Positions 6,670 to 15,629 are shown, counted from the first letter of the stretch. The stretch is 23,967 bases of DNA from Acidimicrobiales bacterium (GCA_019241495.1 JAFAWZ010000103.1:1-23967); one strand, 5' to 3'. The notes: a model not told the origin generated them from the letters alone. Numbers and translations: made by a program.

Positions 6670-8592
6670 ATGAGGGGATACGCGAGCCGGGCGGCCCGGC
6701 GTGACCCCGGCGAGATGAAGGCTGCCAACATCACCCGGGGGACGCTCAGGCGGATCTGGCACTTCCTCAGACCCTACCGGGGCCGCTTGGCCCAGTACCT
6801 AGTCGCCATCATCGGCGGAGCCGTGGTGGGCTCGATCCCGCCGCTGCTGGTCCGTGATCTGATTGACAAAGGGATCAATCATCACGATCTAACGGTTGTC
6901 GATGCCCTGGCCGCCGGGATGATCGGGCTGGCGTTGGCCCAGACGGCGGTCTCGCTGGTCAACAGGTGGTTCGGTTCGGTGATCGGCGAGGGCATCATCT
7001 ACGACCTACGCGTTCAGCTCTTCGACCACGTACAGCGAATGCCGGTCGCCTTCTTCACCCGCACCCAGACCGGGTCGCTGATGTCCCGGTTGACCAACGA
7101 TGTTCTCGACGCCCAGAACGCGGTCGGGACGGTGGCGTCGGTGTTGTCCGACATCTTCACCTTGGTCGCCACTTTGGTGCCGATGTTCGTGCTCTCGCCG
7201 GCGATCACCGGGTTCGCGTTGATGGTGCTGCCCCCCTTCGTCGTGGTCGATCGGGTGATGGCGGGGCGGATAGCCCGCGTGTCGCGACACAGGATGCAGC
7301 TGAACGCCGACATGAGCGCCACCATGACCGAGAAGTTCAACGTGGCGGGCGCCCTCCTCGTCAAGCTCTTCGGCCGGCCGGTCCAAGAGTCGCGCCAGTT
7401 CGCCAACCGGGCCGGAGCGGTGCGCGACTCCGGCGTGCGCCTGGCGTTGATGTCGCGCTATCTGTTCGCCGCCCTGTCGCTGGTCGGAGCAGTGGGCACC
7501 GCCGCGGTGTACTGGCTCGGAGGCCGAGAGGCGGCCACGGGCCATCTCGCCGTCGGTACGGTGGTCGCTCTCGCCGCCTACGTCACCCGGCTGTACTCCC
7601 CGCTGACCGACCTGGCCAGCACCCGGGTCGACCTGCTCGGGGCCATGGTGAGCTTCGATCGGGTTTTCGAGGTGCTGGACACGCCACCGTCGGTGGCCGA
7701 TCGCCCCGGGGCGGTGCCGCTCGAGAACGTGGTCGGGAAGGTGGAGGCGTCCCACGTGTGGTTCCGCTACCCCGCCGCGGCGGACGTGTCGGTGGCGTCG
7801 CTCGAGCACAGCGCGGAGACTATCGGCGAGGCCCTCCCCGCCGAGCCAGGGCCGTGGGTGCTGCGCGACGTGTCGTTCGTAGCCGAGCCGGGGACCATGA
7901 CTGCTCTGGTCGGCCCGTCGGGGGCGGGCAAGTCGACCCTGTCGTCGTTGGTGCCCCGGCTCTACGACGTCGTGGAGGGCTCGTTGCGCATCGACGGCCA
8001 CGACGTCAAGGACGTCACCCTCGCCTCGCTCGCCGGCCAGATAGGTGTGGTGAGCCAGGACGCTCACCTTTTTCATGACACGATTGCTGCCAATTTGCGG
8101 TATGCCCGCCCGTCGGCGACGGACGCCGAGCTGCTCGAGGCGTGCCGGGGGGCCCGTATCCACGAGCTGATCGCGTCGCTGCCCGACGGCTACGACACGG
8201 TGGTCGGCGAGCGGGGTTATCGCCTCTCGGGCGGAGAGAAACAGCGGCTCGCCATCGCCCGGGTGCTGCTGAAGGACCCTTCGGTCGTGATCCTCGACGA
8301 GGCGACCGCCCATCTCGACTCGGAGACGGAGCTGTTGGTCCAGCAGGCATTGGCCACCGCGCTGTCGGGACGGACCGCGATAGTCATCGCCCACCGGTTG
8401 TCGACCATCCGGGCGGCCGACCAGATCCTCGTGATCGACGGCGGGGAGCTGGTGGCCCGGGGCACCCACTCGGAGCTGGTGGCCCAGGGCGGCCTCTACG
8501 CCGACTTGTACCACACCCAATACCTCCAAGGCGTCGGGGTCAGTGAGGATGGGGGTGAGGATCGCCTTTGGTCTTCTCCAGCCAGAGCTTGA
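6670..8592 (+). CDS. ABC exporter with fused membrane and ATPase domains
   Basis: This 640-residue half-transporter should dimerise in the cytoplasmic membrane and export a substrate on ATP hydrolysis. The N-terminal type I exporter membrane domain (about residues 30-330) includes the coupling segment FFTRTQTGSLMSRLTNDV. The ATPase domain has Walker A GPSGAGKST (from 415), signature LSGGEKQR (from 519), Walker B VVILDEAT (from 539) and the switch region AHRLST. About 30 extra residues lie between the A-loop region (WFRYP) and VLRDVSF. ATG 6670 is used; Met16 (6715) is also possible, and neither has a clear Shine-Dalgarno. The 3' end overlaps the convergent MBL gene by 53 nt. The substrate is not inferable. 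Confidence 0.93.
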   Translation: MRGYASRAARRDPGEMKAANITRGTLRRIWHFLRPYRGRLAQYLVAIIGGAVVGSIPPLLVRDLIDKGINHHDLTVVDALAAGMIGLALAQTAVSLVNRWFGSVIGEGIIYDLRVQLFDHVQRMPVAFFTRTQTGSLMSRLTNDVLDAQNAVGTVASVLSDIFTLVATLVPMFVLSPAITGFALMVLPPFVVVDRVMAGRIARVSRHRMQLNADMSATMTEKFNVAGALLVKLFGRPVQESRQFANRAGAVRDSGVRLALMSRYLFAALSLVGAVGTAAVYWLGGREAATGHLAVGTVVALAAYVTRLYSPLTDLASTRVDLLGAMVSFDRVFEVLDTPPSVADRPGAVPLENVVGKVEASHVWFRYPAAADVSVASLEHSAETIGEALPAEPGPWVLRDVSFVAEPGTMTALVGPSGAGKSTLSSLVPRLYDVVEGSLRIDGHDVKDVTLASLAGQIGVVSQDAHLFHDTIAANLRYARPSATDAELLEACRGARIHELIASLPDGYDTVVGERGYRLSGGEKQRLAIARVLLKDPSVVILDEATAHLDSETELLVQQALATALSGRTAIVIAHRLSTIRAADQILVIDGGELVARGTHSELVAQGGLYADLYHTQYLQGVGVSEDGGEDRLWSSPARA

Positions 8593-9466
8593 GGCCAGCC
8601 GCGTTGGAGTGAATACCGTTCAGCGTTTCGAGCTTGGCCCGGTGCTCCTCGGCGATACCGTCCTGGTTGGCGCCGAACTCTTTCGACAGGGCCTCGGCGA
8701 TGTCCTGCCCGGCCCGCCACGCCCGTTCCGCCGTCTCGGCCCAGTGCCGGAGCGTGTCCTCGGCTTCTTGCAGCATCTCGATCGGTTCCGGCAACAGCCC
8801 GTAGTGGGCCAAGGCCACCCCGTGGGGGGCACAGTCGGCGAACTTGCGCAGCGAGGTGACGGCCTGGTCGAGATCGAAGTCGGCGGGTGGGGTGGCGGGG
8901 CGCAGCACGCCCAAGTCCGGTAGGCGCACTCCGACTGCGTCGCCGGCGAAGAGGACGCCGCTCTCGCTGTCGTGCAAGGCGAGATGATGCTTGGCGTGTC
9001 CGGGCGAGTCGATCGTGATCAGCTCGCGCCCCGCGCCGATCTGGATGGCCTCGCCATCTGCCAGCACGTGGATGCGCTCGGCTGGAGTGGGGTCGAGGCG
9101 CCCGTAGAGCGAGTCGAGCAGGTCGCCGTATACCGTGGCCGCCGAGCTGACCAGGCGCGCCGGGTCGACGAGGTGGCGGGCGCCTCTCTCGTGGACGTAT
9201 ACCGTCGCTCCCGGAAAGGCCCGGGCGACGTCTCCCACTCCACCAGCGTGATCCAGGTGGATGTGGGTCACGGCGACACCGGCCAGATCGCCCGGGCTGA
9301 CGCCGTGGTCCTCCAAAGCGGCGAGCAGCGCAGGCACAGAGGACTGGCTCCCGGTCTCTACCAGCACGGGCGCCGGGCCCTCGATCAGATAGCCGGCAGT
9401 CATCCTGGTCCAGCCCCCGAGCAGGGTGTCGATCTCGAGCACGCCGGGGCCGATGTAGGTCGCCAT
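8540..9466 (-). CDS. Metallo-beta-lactamase-fold hydrolase
   Basis: This 308-residue protein carries the full MBL metal site: H68, H70, D72 and H73 (HIHLDHAGG), H157 (SPGHAKHH), D176 (FAGDAVG) and H221 (LAHYG). It is therefore likely an active binuclear Zn or Fe hydrolase of the glyoxalase II-like class. The C-terminal 90 residues are helical and charged, ending in a His/Pro-rich tail (PHPHPH). The natural substrate (thioester, lactone, phosphodiester) cannot be told. ATG 9466 has TAAGGT 8 nt upstream and no Shine-Dalgarno, so it may have its own leaderless promoter inside the end of the preceding phosphatase gene. The gap between them is only 11 bp. The 3' end overlaps the ABC exporter gene tail to tail. 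Confidence 0.88.
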   Translation of the reverse strand: MATYIGPGVLEIDTLLGGWTRMTAGYLIEGPAPVLVETGSQSSVPALLAALEDHGVSPGDLAGVAVTHIHLDHAGGVGDVARAFPGATVYVHERGARHLVDPARLVSSAATVYGDLLDSLYGRLDPTPAERIHVLADGEAIQIGAGRELITIDSPGHAKHHLALHDSESGVLFAGDAVGVRLPDLGVLRPATPPADFDLDQAVTSLRKFADCAPHGVALAHYGLLPEPIEMLQEAEDTLRHWAETAERAWRAGQDIAEALSKEFGANQDGIAEEHRAKLETLNGIHSNAAGLKLWLEKTKGDPHPHPH

Positions 9467-9474
9467 GACGCTCG

Positions 9475-9480
9475 ACCTTA
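9475..9480 (-). promoter_or_regulatory. -10 box for leaderless MBL transcript
   Basis: TAAGGT on the reverse strand lies 8 nt before the ATG of the MBL gene and includes the TAA stop codon of the upstream phosphatase gene. It fits the TANNNT-to-start pattern seen at five other genes in this window. Confidence 0.45.
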
Positions 9481-10263
9481 GAAGTCCTCGTTCAAGATGG
9501 CGAGCGCCTGATCGTGCAGCAGGGCGTTGGAGCTGATGGCGCTCCCCCCGTCGGGCCGGGCTCGGCCCCCGAAATCGGTGAACCGACCACCCGCTTCCTC
9601 GACTATGGGCTGGAGAGCCGCCAGGTCCCAGAGAGAGACGATCGGATCGAGGCCGATATCACATGCTCCTTCGGCGACGAGCATGTGAGACCAGAAGTCC
9701 CCGAGGTTGCGGTCGGCGAAGCACTGCATGGCCAGGCGGACGTAGCGTCGCGGGTTGTCCCAACTCGACAAGGCGCTGCCGCTCAGGTGGGCGTCGCCCA
9801 GCTCGGCCACCCGGCTCACGTGGATGGGAGCCGGGGACGCATCGCTGCTCCGGGCCCACGCCCCCTGGCCCCGGGCAGCCCACCAGCGGCGGTGGAGGGC
9901 CGGGGCGGAGACCACGCCGAGCTGCACCATGCCGTCCGCCTCGAGGGCGATGAGGGTGGCCCACACCGGGACGCGGCGCACGAAGTTCTTGGTGCCGTCG
10001 ATCGGGTCGACGATCCATCGCCTGTGGTTGCCGGTCTGCCCGCTGTCGCCGTACTCCTCCCCCACCACTTGGTCGACGGGCCGTTCCCGGCTCAGCACGG
10101 CCCGGACCTCCCGCTCGACGGCCCGGTCCGCCTCGCTGACCGGGGTCCGGTCGGCCTTGGTCTCCACTACCAGGTCCACCTGGCCGAACGCGCCGGCGGT
10201 GATGGTGTCGGCCCGGTCCGCCAGATGGAGGGCCAGATCGAGATCGCTCACGAGGCCGGTCAC
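9478..10263 (-). CDS. hisN: Inositol-monophosphatase-family phosphatase, probably histidinol-phosphatase
   Basis: This 261-residue Mg2+-dependent phosphatase shows GEEYGDSG (from 68), DPIDGTKNFVRRVP (D86, D89) and SLWDLAALQPIVEEAGG near residue 220. It resembles the HisN branch that makes L-histidinol from histidinol phosphate. The DGTKNF motif and the ending SSNALLHDQAL fit that branch, though other IMPase substrates remain possible. Start GTG 10263 overlaps the stop of the ABC-F gene as GTGA, so it is translationally coupled. A longer reading up to 10398 would run inside the ABC-F gene. Other histidine genes are not nearby, so the pathway assignment rests on sequence alone. Confidence 0.82.
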   Translation of the reverse strand: MTGLVSDLDLALHLADRADTITAGAFGQVDLVVETKADRTPVSEADRAVEREVRAVLSRERPVDQVVGEEYGDSGQTGNHRRWIVDPIDGTKNFVRRVPVWATLIALEADGMVQLGVVSAPALHRRWWAARGQGAWARSSDASPAPIHVSRVAELGDAHLSGSALSSWDNPRRYVRLAMQCFADRNLGDFWSHMLVAEGACDIGLDPIVSLWDLAALQPIVEEAGGRFTDFGGRARPDGGSAISSNALLHDQALAILNEDF

Positions 10264-11852
10264 GCCAGGGCGACCAGGTCCATGAGGTCGTCGCTCCAGT
10301 GGTCCTCCACCCCGTCGGGCATGGTCAGCACCCGGTGTGGGGCCAGCTCCTGGACGAACCCGGCATCGTGGCTGACGATGATCATGGTCCCCGGCCAACC
10401 GGCCAGGGCGGCACCGACGGCTTCGCGGGAGGGTGGGTCGAGGTTGTTGGTCGGCTCGTCGAGGAGCAGCAGGTTGTGACGCCCAGCGACGAGCTGGGCC
10501 AGGGCCAGCTTGGTCTTCTCGCCCCCCGAGAGGGTGCCGGCGTCCTGGAAGGCGATCTCACCGGTGAGCCCGAACATGCCGAGCAGGCCGCGCAGCTCTG
10601 GCTCGGGCGCGGCCGAGGCCTGCCTCATGTGGGCAAGGACGGTGACCCCGGACGCAATGCCTTCGTGCTCTTGGGCGTAGTAGCCGGGAACCACCCCGAG
10701 GCCGGTCCGGCAGGCGCCCTCCTTCGGCTCGGCACGACCGGCGAGGATGCGCAGCAGGCTGGTCTTGCCCGCCCCGTTCAGGCCGAGCACGAGCCACCTC
10801 TCGCCCCGCTCCACCGCGAAGGTCACTCCCTGGAAGATCATCGGCCCGCCATAGGCCTGCCCGAGAGCCTCCGCCTGGAGCACGACCCGCCCGGCGCGAG
10901 GTGGCTCCGGGAAGCGCACCTTGTACTTACGGTCGGCCCGGCCCGGTCCGGCGACGGCTGCGGCCTGCAGCCGCTCGGCCCGCTTGTCGAGCGACTTGGC
11001 GACGCGGGCCCGCTTGGCCGTCTGGTGGCGCATCGAGTCGGCCAGGTCGTGCAAACGCTTGATCTCGCCCTGCTGGCGGGTCACCAGCCTCCGCTTGCGC
11101 TCCTCGTCCGCCTGGCGGGCCTCGCGGTACTGGGAGTACGTACCCCGGTACTCGACCAGCTCACCTTCGTCGAGATGCAGCACTCTGGTGATAGCCTCGT
11201 CGAGCAGATCCAGGTCGTGGCTCACCACCAACAGGCCGCCGCGGTAGTCCCTCAGGAACCCCATCAGCCAGGTCTTGGCGTCGCTGTCGAGGTGGTTGGT
11301 CGGCTCGTCCAGCATGAGCACGTCGGTGCCGGCGAAGAGGATACGGGCCAGTTCGACCCTCCGCCGCTCGCCGCCTGACAACACACCCAGCGGCAGATCG
11401 ATGCGATCCGCGCTCAAGCCCAGCCCGGCCACGAGCTGGCGGACCTCGGACTCCGCCGCGTAGCCACCGAGGGCGGCGAAGTGGTCCTCGGCCCGGGAGA
11501 AACGCGCGACGGCCCGCCCGGTCGGGTCGCGCTCCATCGCCCGCCGCAGGTTCTCCACCTGGGCGGCGGCTTCGTCGAGGCCCCGCCCGGACAGGACATG
11601 GGCCAGACCCGTCGAATCCACCACGTGGCGAAGCGCCCTCGGGTCCTGGGTGAGGAAGCCCAGCTGCCCGTTGAACGACGCCTGGCCCGCGGCCGGGGGC
11701 CGCTCGCCGGCGAGCACCTTGAGCAGGCTGGTCTTGCCTGCGCCGTTGCGTCCGACCAAGCCGACCTTGTCGCCGGCGCGCACCGAGAAGGACGCGGACT
11801 GCAGCGTCACGCGCCCCCCTACCTCTACGTGCAGGTTCCGGGCTTCTAGCAC
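10260..11852 (-). CDS. ABC-F family ATPase (ribosome-associated or antibiotic-resistance type)
   Basis: This 530-residue soluble protein has two ABC ATPase domains and no membrane segments. Domain 1 has Walker A GRNGAGKTS (34-42), LSGGERRR and LMLDEPTNHLD. A basic helical linker of about 70 residues follows (EERKRRLVTRQQGEIKRLHD). Domain 2 has GLNGAGKTS, LSGGEKTK and LLLLDEPTNNLD. This is the ABC-F layout, whose members bind the ribosomal E site and regulate or protect translation. GTG 11852 is the start. It lies 39 bp after larC and overlaps the phosphatase gene by 4 nt. The exact subfamily is not determined. Confidence 0.9.
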   Translation of the reverse strand: MLEARNLHVEVGGRVTLQSASFSVRAGDKVGLVGRNGAGKTSLLKVLAGERPPAAGQASFNGQLGFLTQDPRALRHVVDSTGLAHVLSGRGLDEAAAQVENLRRAMERDPTGRAVARFSRAEDHFAALGGYAAESEVRQLVAGLGLSADRIDLPLGVLSGGERRRVELARILFAGTDVLMLDEPTNHLDSDAKTWLMGFLRDYRGGLLVVSHDLDLLDEAITRVLHLDEGELVEYRGTYSQYREARQADEERKRRLVTRQQGEIKRLHDLADSMRHQTAKRARVAKSLDKRAERLQAAAVAGPGRADRKYKVRFPEPPRAGRVVLQAEALGQAYGGPMIFQGVTFAVERGERWLVLGLNGAGKTSLLRILAGRAEPKEGACRTGLGVVPGYYAQEHEGIASGVTVLAHMRQASAAPEPELRGLLGMFGLTGEIAFQDAGTLSGGEKTKLALAQLVAGRHNLLLLDEPTNNLDPPSREAVGAALAGWPGTMIIVSHDAGFVQELAPHRVLTMPDGVEDHWSDDLMDLVALA

Positions 11853-11891
11853 CCGTCCATGATGGCGGACGGTGGGAGCCGCCGCGGGTCG

Positions 11892-13139
11892 TTACCCCGC
11901 CTCGGGACCCGGACCGGCGCCCGCATCGGCGCCCGGTCGAGGCTTGCCGTCGAACAAGTCGAATGACCGGTGGGCCTCCTCCTCCGCCTGGCGGGCCACC
12001 TCCCGGATGGGCAAGCCGACCAGGCGGGCCACCCGGGCCGCGTCGTCGTGCTCCGCCTTGATCCGGCGCGGGCCCCGCTTCACCCGTACCGGGTAGCCGG
12101 CCACCTCGACGGTGGCGAACTCGCGGGAGAAGGGCCACCGCTGCCAGGTCTGGGCCCGGATCCCGAGGGTTCCCGTCTCGTCGGCCAGCACCTGGCGCAA
12201 TCGTCCCACCGACGCCGGGTCGCACAACAACGACACCACGTGCGCCGGCCGCCCCTTCTTCCCGGTCACTGGCGTGATCCATGCGTCCAGGGCGCCGGCT
12301 GCCATGAGGGCGGACAGGGTGGCCCCCAGGATCTCCCCGGTCACGTCGTCGATGTTCGCCTGCAGCTCCACGATCGGCTGCCCGCCCACCCCTGAAGTGG
12401 ACACCTCGTCGGAGGACAACGAGCCCACCACGACCTGCACCACGTTGGGCATGCCGTCGAGCTCCCGGGTGCCGGCCCCGAAACCGGACGACGAGATGGT
12501 CATGGCCGGCAAGGGTCCCCACGCCCGGCACATCGAGGCAAGGAGCGCAGCCCCGGTCGGCGTGCACAGCTCGAAGGGGATCGCCGTCCCGTAGGTCGGA
12601 GCCCCCGCACCCGACAGCAGGGCGACCACCGCAGGAGCCGGGACGGGCAGCACCCCATGGGCCGTGGACACCATCCCCCGGCCCTGGGCGACGGGCGACG
12701 AGCGCACCTCGTCCACCCCGAGGACCTCGAGAGCCACGCACGTCCCGATGATGTCGATAATGGCGTCCAGGCCGCCGACCTCGTGGAAGTGGACCTGGTT
12801 GACGGGGCGGCGGTGCAGGGCGGCCTCGACCGTGGCGAGGCGGGAGAAGGCGGCCAGCGCCCGGTCCCGGGCGCGCGGCGGCAGGCGGGCCTCGGTGATC
12901 AGGCCGACAATGTGGCTGTAGGTCCGGACCACCTGCGTGTCGCGCACCTGTACCCGGACGTGGGTCGCCGCCACTCCGGAGCGGGTAACGGGCTGCGCGC
13001 TGAGAGACCAGCCACCGACGGGCAGGGCCACCAGCTCGCGCTCCACCGCCGAGAGGTCGGCGCCCGCGTCGACCAGGGCGCCGAGCGCCATGTCACCCGC
13101 GATGCCGGCAAAGCAGTGCCACCAGGCGACCCTGGTCAC
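11892..13139 (-). CDS. larC: LarC, nickel-pincer cofactor biosynthesis (nickel insertase)
   Basis: LarC inserts nickel into the pyridinium-3,5-bisthiocarboxylate mononucleotide to finish the nickel-pincer nucleotide cofactor, first known from lactate racemase. The 415-residue protein shows FAGIAGDMALGALVDAG, NQVHFHEVGGLDAIIDI, HGVLPVPAPAV, ELCTPTGAALLA, ANIDDVTGE and TPVTGKKGRPAHVV, all hallmarks of the DUF111/LarC family. It is full length in one frame, unlike lactobacilli where larC is split by a programmed frameshift. GTG 13139 overlaps the larB stop as GTGA. The C terminus ends in a Gly/Pro/Ala-rich tail. larE and larA are not in the window. Confidence 0.92.
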   Translation of the reverse strand: MTRVAWWHCFAGIAGDMALGALVDAGADLSAVERELVALPVGGWSLSAQPVTRSGVAATHVRVQVRDTQVVRTYSHIVGLITEARLPPRARDRALAAFSRLATVEAALHRRPVNQVHFHEVGGLDAIIDIIGTCVALEVLGVDEVRSSPVAQGRGMVSTAHGVLPVPAPAVVALLSGAGAPTYGTAIPFELCTPTGAALLASMCRAWGPLPAMTISSSGFGAGTRELDGMPNVVQVVVGSLSSDEVSTSGVGGQPIVELQANIDDVTGEILGATLSALMAAGALDAWITPVTGKKGRPAHVVSLLCDPASVGRLRQVLADETGTLGIRAQTWQRWPFSREFATVEVAGYPVRVKRGPRRIKAEHDDAARVARLVGLPIREVARQAEEEAHRSFDLFDGKPRPGADAGAGPGPEAG

Positions 13140-13888
13140 CGGCGCGACCCGAGGAGCCGGTGGACGGCAAAGGCGGCGCCGAAACCGTTGTCGATCCCGA
13201 CCACCACGAGGCCGGACGCGCAAGAGGACAACATGGCCAACAGCGCGGTCACGCCCGACAGCGCCGCCCCATAACCGACGCTCGTCGGGACAGCCACCAC
13301 CGGAGCCGCCGTCAACCCTCCCACCACCGAGGCCAGCGCTCCCTCCATCCCGGCCACCACGACCACGGCGGGAGCGCGCTGCAACATGGGCACCCGGTCG
13401 AGCAGCCGGTGCAGCCCGGCCACCCCGACGTCGGCCACCACGTCACAGCGCAGGCCGAGCCCGGCGAGAGTCGCGGCGCACTCCGACGCCACGGGAAGGT
13501 CGGCCGTACCGGCCGTCACCACGGCCACCGGTTCGACGTCGGCCTGTACCGGTCGGGGCCGCCACACCACGGTCGATCCCCAGGCCGAACCACCTGGCCA
13601 CGCTTCGAGCACGGCATTGACCTGGTCCTCCGCCGCCCGGGAAAGAAGGACCGGGCCCTCCGACGACGACGACAGCAGGGAGCCGATGATCCCCACGCAT
13701 TGGGCGGCACTTTTTCCTGGTCCGTACACGACCTCCGGAACGCCCAGGCGCAGCCCCCGGTGATGGTCGACGGCGGCGTACCCCAGGTCTTCGTAAGGGA
13801 GAGCCCGCAGCCGGCGCAGGACCTCGTCGGCGTCGATCTCGCCGGCGGCGAGCTGGTCGAGCAGTTTTCGCACCGCGGCCGCGTCCAT
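13136..13888 (-). CDS. larB: LarB, pyridinium-3,5-biscarboxylic acid mononucleotide synthase
   Basis: LarB carboxylates and hydrolyses nicotinic acid adenine dinucleotide, the first step toward the nickel-pincer nucleotide. The 250-residue protein has a short N-terminal helical part (VRKLLDQLAAGEIDADEVLRRL) and a PurE-like C-terminal domain with VTAGTADLPVASE, VVVVAGMEGALASVV, VPTSVGYGA and GIDNGFGAA. The start is ATG 13888, which matches family length; the frame stays open to 14047 but would cross into pheA. It is divergent from pheA with only 22 bp between the two start codons, so their promoters must overlap. It is coupled to larC. Confidence 0.92.
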   Translation of the reverse strand: MDAAAVRKLLDQLAAGEIDADEVLRRLRALPYEDLGYAAVDHHRGLRLGVPEVVYGPGKSAAQCVGIIGSLLSSSSEGPVLLSRAAEDQVNAVLEAWPGGSAWGSTVVWRPRPVQADVEPVAVVTAGTADLPVASECAATLAGLGLRCDVVADVGVAGLHRLLDRVPMLQRAPAVVVVAGMEGALASVVGGLTAAPVVAVPTSVGYGAALSGVTALLAMLSSCASGLVVVGIDNGFGAAFAVHRLLGSRR

Positions 13889-13896
13889 GACGCATC

Positions 13897-13902
13897 TATC
13901 CT
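13897..13902 (+). promoter_or_regulatory. -10 box for leaderless pheA transcript
   Basis: TATCCT lies 8 nt before the ATG of the prephenate dehydratase gene, inside the 22-bp gap to divergent larB. There is no Shine-Dalgarno. The larB promoter must overlap it, so the two genes may compete for polymerase. Confidence 0.5.
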
Positions 13903-13910
13903 GCCCGCCC

Positions 13911-14882
13911 ATGACCGTTGTTGTCGCACCCGAGGCCACCATCGGCTTCCTGGGGCCGCGCGGCACCTTCACTGAGGAGGCCCTGCGCAGCGAAGCCGGC
14001 CTGGCCCGGGCCCGCCTGGTGCCCATGCGATCGTTCGTGCACGTCATGAGCTCGGTCGCCAGCGGGGAGATCGACTACGGCTTCTTGGCCATCGAGAACT
14101 CCATCGAGGGCACCGTCTCGGTCACCTTGGACCAGCTGGTCCACGAGCAGGACCTCATCATCGTGGGCGAGGTGGTGCTCCCGGTCACCCAGAACCTGGT
14201 CGGACCGGTGGGCCTCCGGCTGGCCGACGTCAAGCGGGTCGTGTCGTTCCCCCACGCCACCGGGCAGTGCCGGGCTTGGCTCACCGCCCACTTGCCCGAT
14301 GTCGAAGAGGTGGCAGCCACGTCGACGGGCGAAGCGGTACGCCAGCTCGGGGAGGCGGTGAACGGAGACCGTCATGACGGCCACACCGCGGCGATCGGCA
14401 CTGCGCTGGCTGCTTCGTTGTACGGCTTGGCGGTGCTGGCGCCCGAGATCGAGGACCACCCGGACAACACCACCCGTTTCGTCCTCATCGCTCGCCCCGA
14501 CAAGGGGATCCCGGCGCCGACCGGTCACGACAAGACCAGCGTGGTGTGTTTTCAGTCGGCGGACCATCCTGGGTCGTTGCACGGGATCCTGGGCCAGTTC
14601 TCGGCCCGTGACCTCAACCTGGTGAAGCTCGAGTCCCGGCCCACCAAACAGGCGCTGGGCGACTACTGCTTCATCATCGACTTCGAGGGCCACGTGGCCG
14701 ACGAGGTCGTCGCCGACTGCCTCCGCGACCTGCACGCCATGCTGCGCGAGCTCAAGTTCCTCGGCTCCTACCCAGCAGCCGGGGCACACGGGGCCGATGT
14801 CCGGGCCCGGGCGGGCGAGAGGTGGGAGGCGGCCGATCACTGGATCGACGACCTGCGCCGCCAGGTGCTTCCTCCCGAGTAA
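13911..14882 (+). CDS. pheA: Prephenate dehydratase
   Basis: This cytosolic enzyme converts prephenate to phenylpyruvate in phenylalanine synthesis. The 323-residue protein has the PDT catalytic domain (IGFLGPRGTFTEEA from 11, IENSIEGTV, then the catalytic TTRF at 187-190). A C-terminal ACT domain (about 209-285) carries HPGSLHGIL and ESRP (241-244), the phenylalanine-binding motifs. It is therefore likely feedback-inhibited by phenylalanine. No chorismate mutase domain is present. The start is ATG 13911, with a TATCCT box 8 nt upstream. After the ACT domain there is a 35-residue helical tail (GERWEAADHWIDDL). Confidence 0.95.
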   Translation: MTVVVAPEATIGFLGPRGTFTEEALRSEAGLARARLVPMRSFVHVMSSVASGEIDYGFLAIENSIEGTVSVTLDQLVHEQDLIIVGEVVLPVTQNLVGPVGLRLADVKRVVSFPHATGQCRAWLTAHLPDVEEVAATSTGEAVRQLGEAVNGDRHDGHTAAIGTALAASLYGLAVLAPEIEDHPDNTTRFVLIARPDKGIPAPTGHDKTSVVCFQSADHPGSLHGILGQFSARDLNLVKLESRPTKQALGDYCFIIDFEGHVADEVVADCLRDLHAMLRELKFLGSYPAAGAHGADVRARAGERWEAADHWIDDLRRQVLPPE

Positions 14883-14899
14883 CACCCTGGGCCCGCCGC

Positions 14900-14905
14900 T
14901 AGGTT
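14900..14905 (+). promoter_or_regulatory. -10 box for leaderless nitroreductase transcript
   Basis: TAGGTT lies 7 nt before the ATG of the nitroreductase gene, in the 30-bp gap after pheA. No ribosome binding site precedes the ATG. Confidence 0.45.
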
Positions 14906-14912
14906 GGCGTCG

Positions 14913-15578
14913 ATGACCACCACCCAACCCGTCTTCGACACGGCCGAAACCGACCGGCTGCTCTCGACCACCCGGGCCGTGCGCAAGCGCCTCGACCTCG
15001 ATCGACCGGTTCCCCGGGAGGTGATCCTCGACTGCCTCCGCCTGGCCGTGCAGGCGCCGACAGGCAGCAACGCTCAGAAGTGGCGATGGTTGATCGTCAC
15101 CGACGCGGCGAAGCGGGCCGAGCTGGCCCGCATCTACAACGACAGCGGCCGCGCCTACCTCCAATCGGCCGCCGGGCAGGACCTGGACGCCCAGACCCGG
15201 AGGGTCTACGAGAGCGCCCTGTACCTGTGCGAGATACTCGACCAGGTACCGGTACACGTCATTCCCTGCGTGGAGGGCCGGGTCGATGACCGGCCGAGCC
15301 CGCGGGCCGCGTCGTTCTTCGCATCTGTCATCCCGGCCGCGTGGAGTTTCATGCTGGCCTTGCGCTCGCGCGGTCTCGGTTCGGCGTGGACGACGCTGCA
15401 TCTGTTTCAGGAAAAAGAGGCAGCCGAGGTGCTCGGGATCCCCTACAACGAGGTCACCCAGGTCGCGCTGCTCCCTGTCGGGTACACGCGGGGAACCGAT
15501 TTCAAAGCCGCCGAGCGCCCTCCGGTGGAGGGGATCACATACTGGGATAAGTGGGGCCAGACGGACCAACCGTCGTAG
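14913..15578 (+). CDS. Nitroreductase-family flavoprotein
   Basis: This 221-residue protein belongs to the FMN-dependent nitroreductase fold: TRAVRKRLDLDRPVPREVI near residues 21-39, the flavin-binding LAVQAPTGSNAQKWRW (about 45-60), and a C-terminal part with IPAAWSFMLALRSRGLGSAW and LLPVGYTRG. Members reduce nitro compounds, quinones or enones with NAD(P)H, as homodimers in the cytosol. The substrate is unknown. ATG 14913 is preferred over TTG 14904 because it has a TANNNT box at 7 nt. It lies 30 bp after pheA on the same strand and may be cotranscribed with it as well. Confidence 0.9.
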   Translation: MTTTQPVFDTAETDRLLSTTRAVRKRLDLDRPVPREVILDCLRLAVQAPTGSNAQKWRWLIVTDAAKRAELARIYNDSGRAYLQSAAGQDLDAQTRRVYESALYLCEILDQVPVHVIPCVEGRVDDRPSPRAASFFASVIPAAWSFMLALRSRGLGSAWTTLHLFQEKEAAEVLGIPYNEVTQVALLPVGYTRGTDFKAAERPPVEGITYWDKWGQTDQPS

Positions 15579-15629
15579 GATCGGCCCATCCCTGTCTTTC
15601 TGGCTCTGGTCCAGCGGCTCAGGACACGA

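Noticed and set aside
7006..8529. A 507-residue reverse open frame opposite the ABC exporter
   Set aside because: It is antisense to a full-length exporter with all ATPase motifs, and contains no recognisable domain.
11161..12741. A 526-residue open frame on the reverse strand across larC and the ABC-F gene
   Set aside because: It is in another frame of two well-supported genes, is Gly/Arg/Pro-rich without motifs, and is expected by chance in very GC-rich coding DNA.
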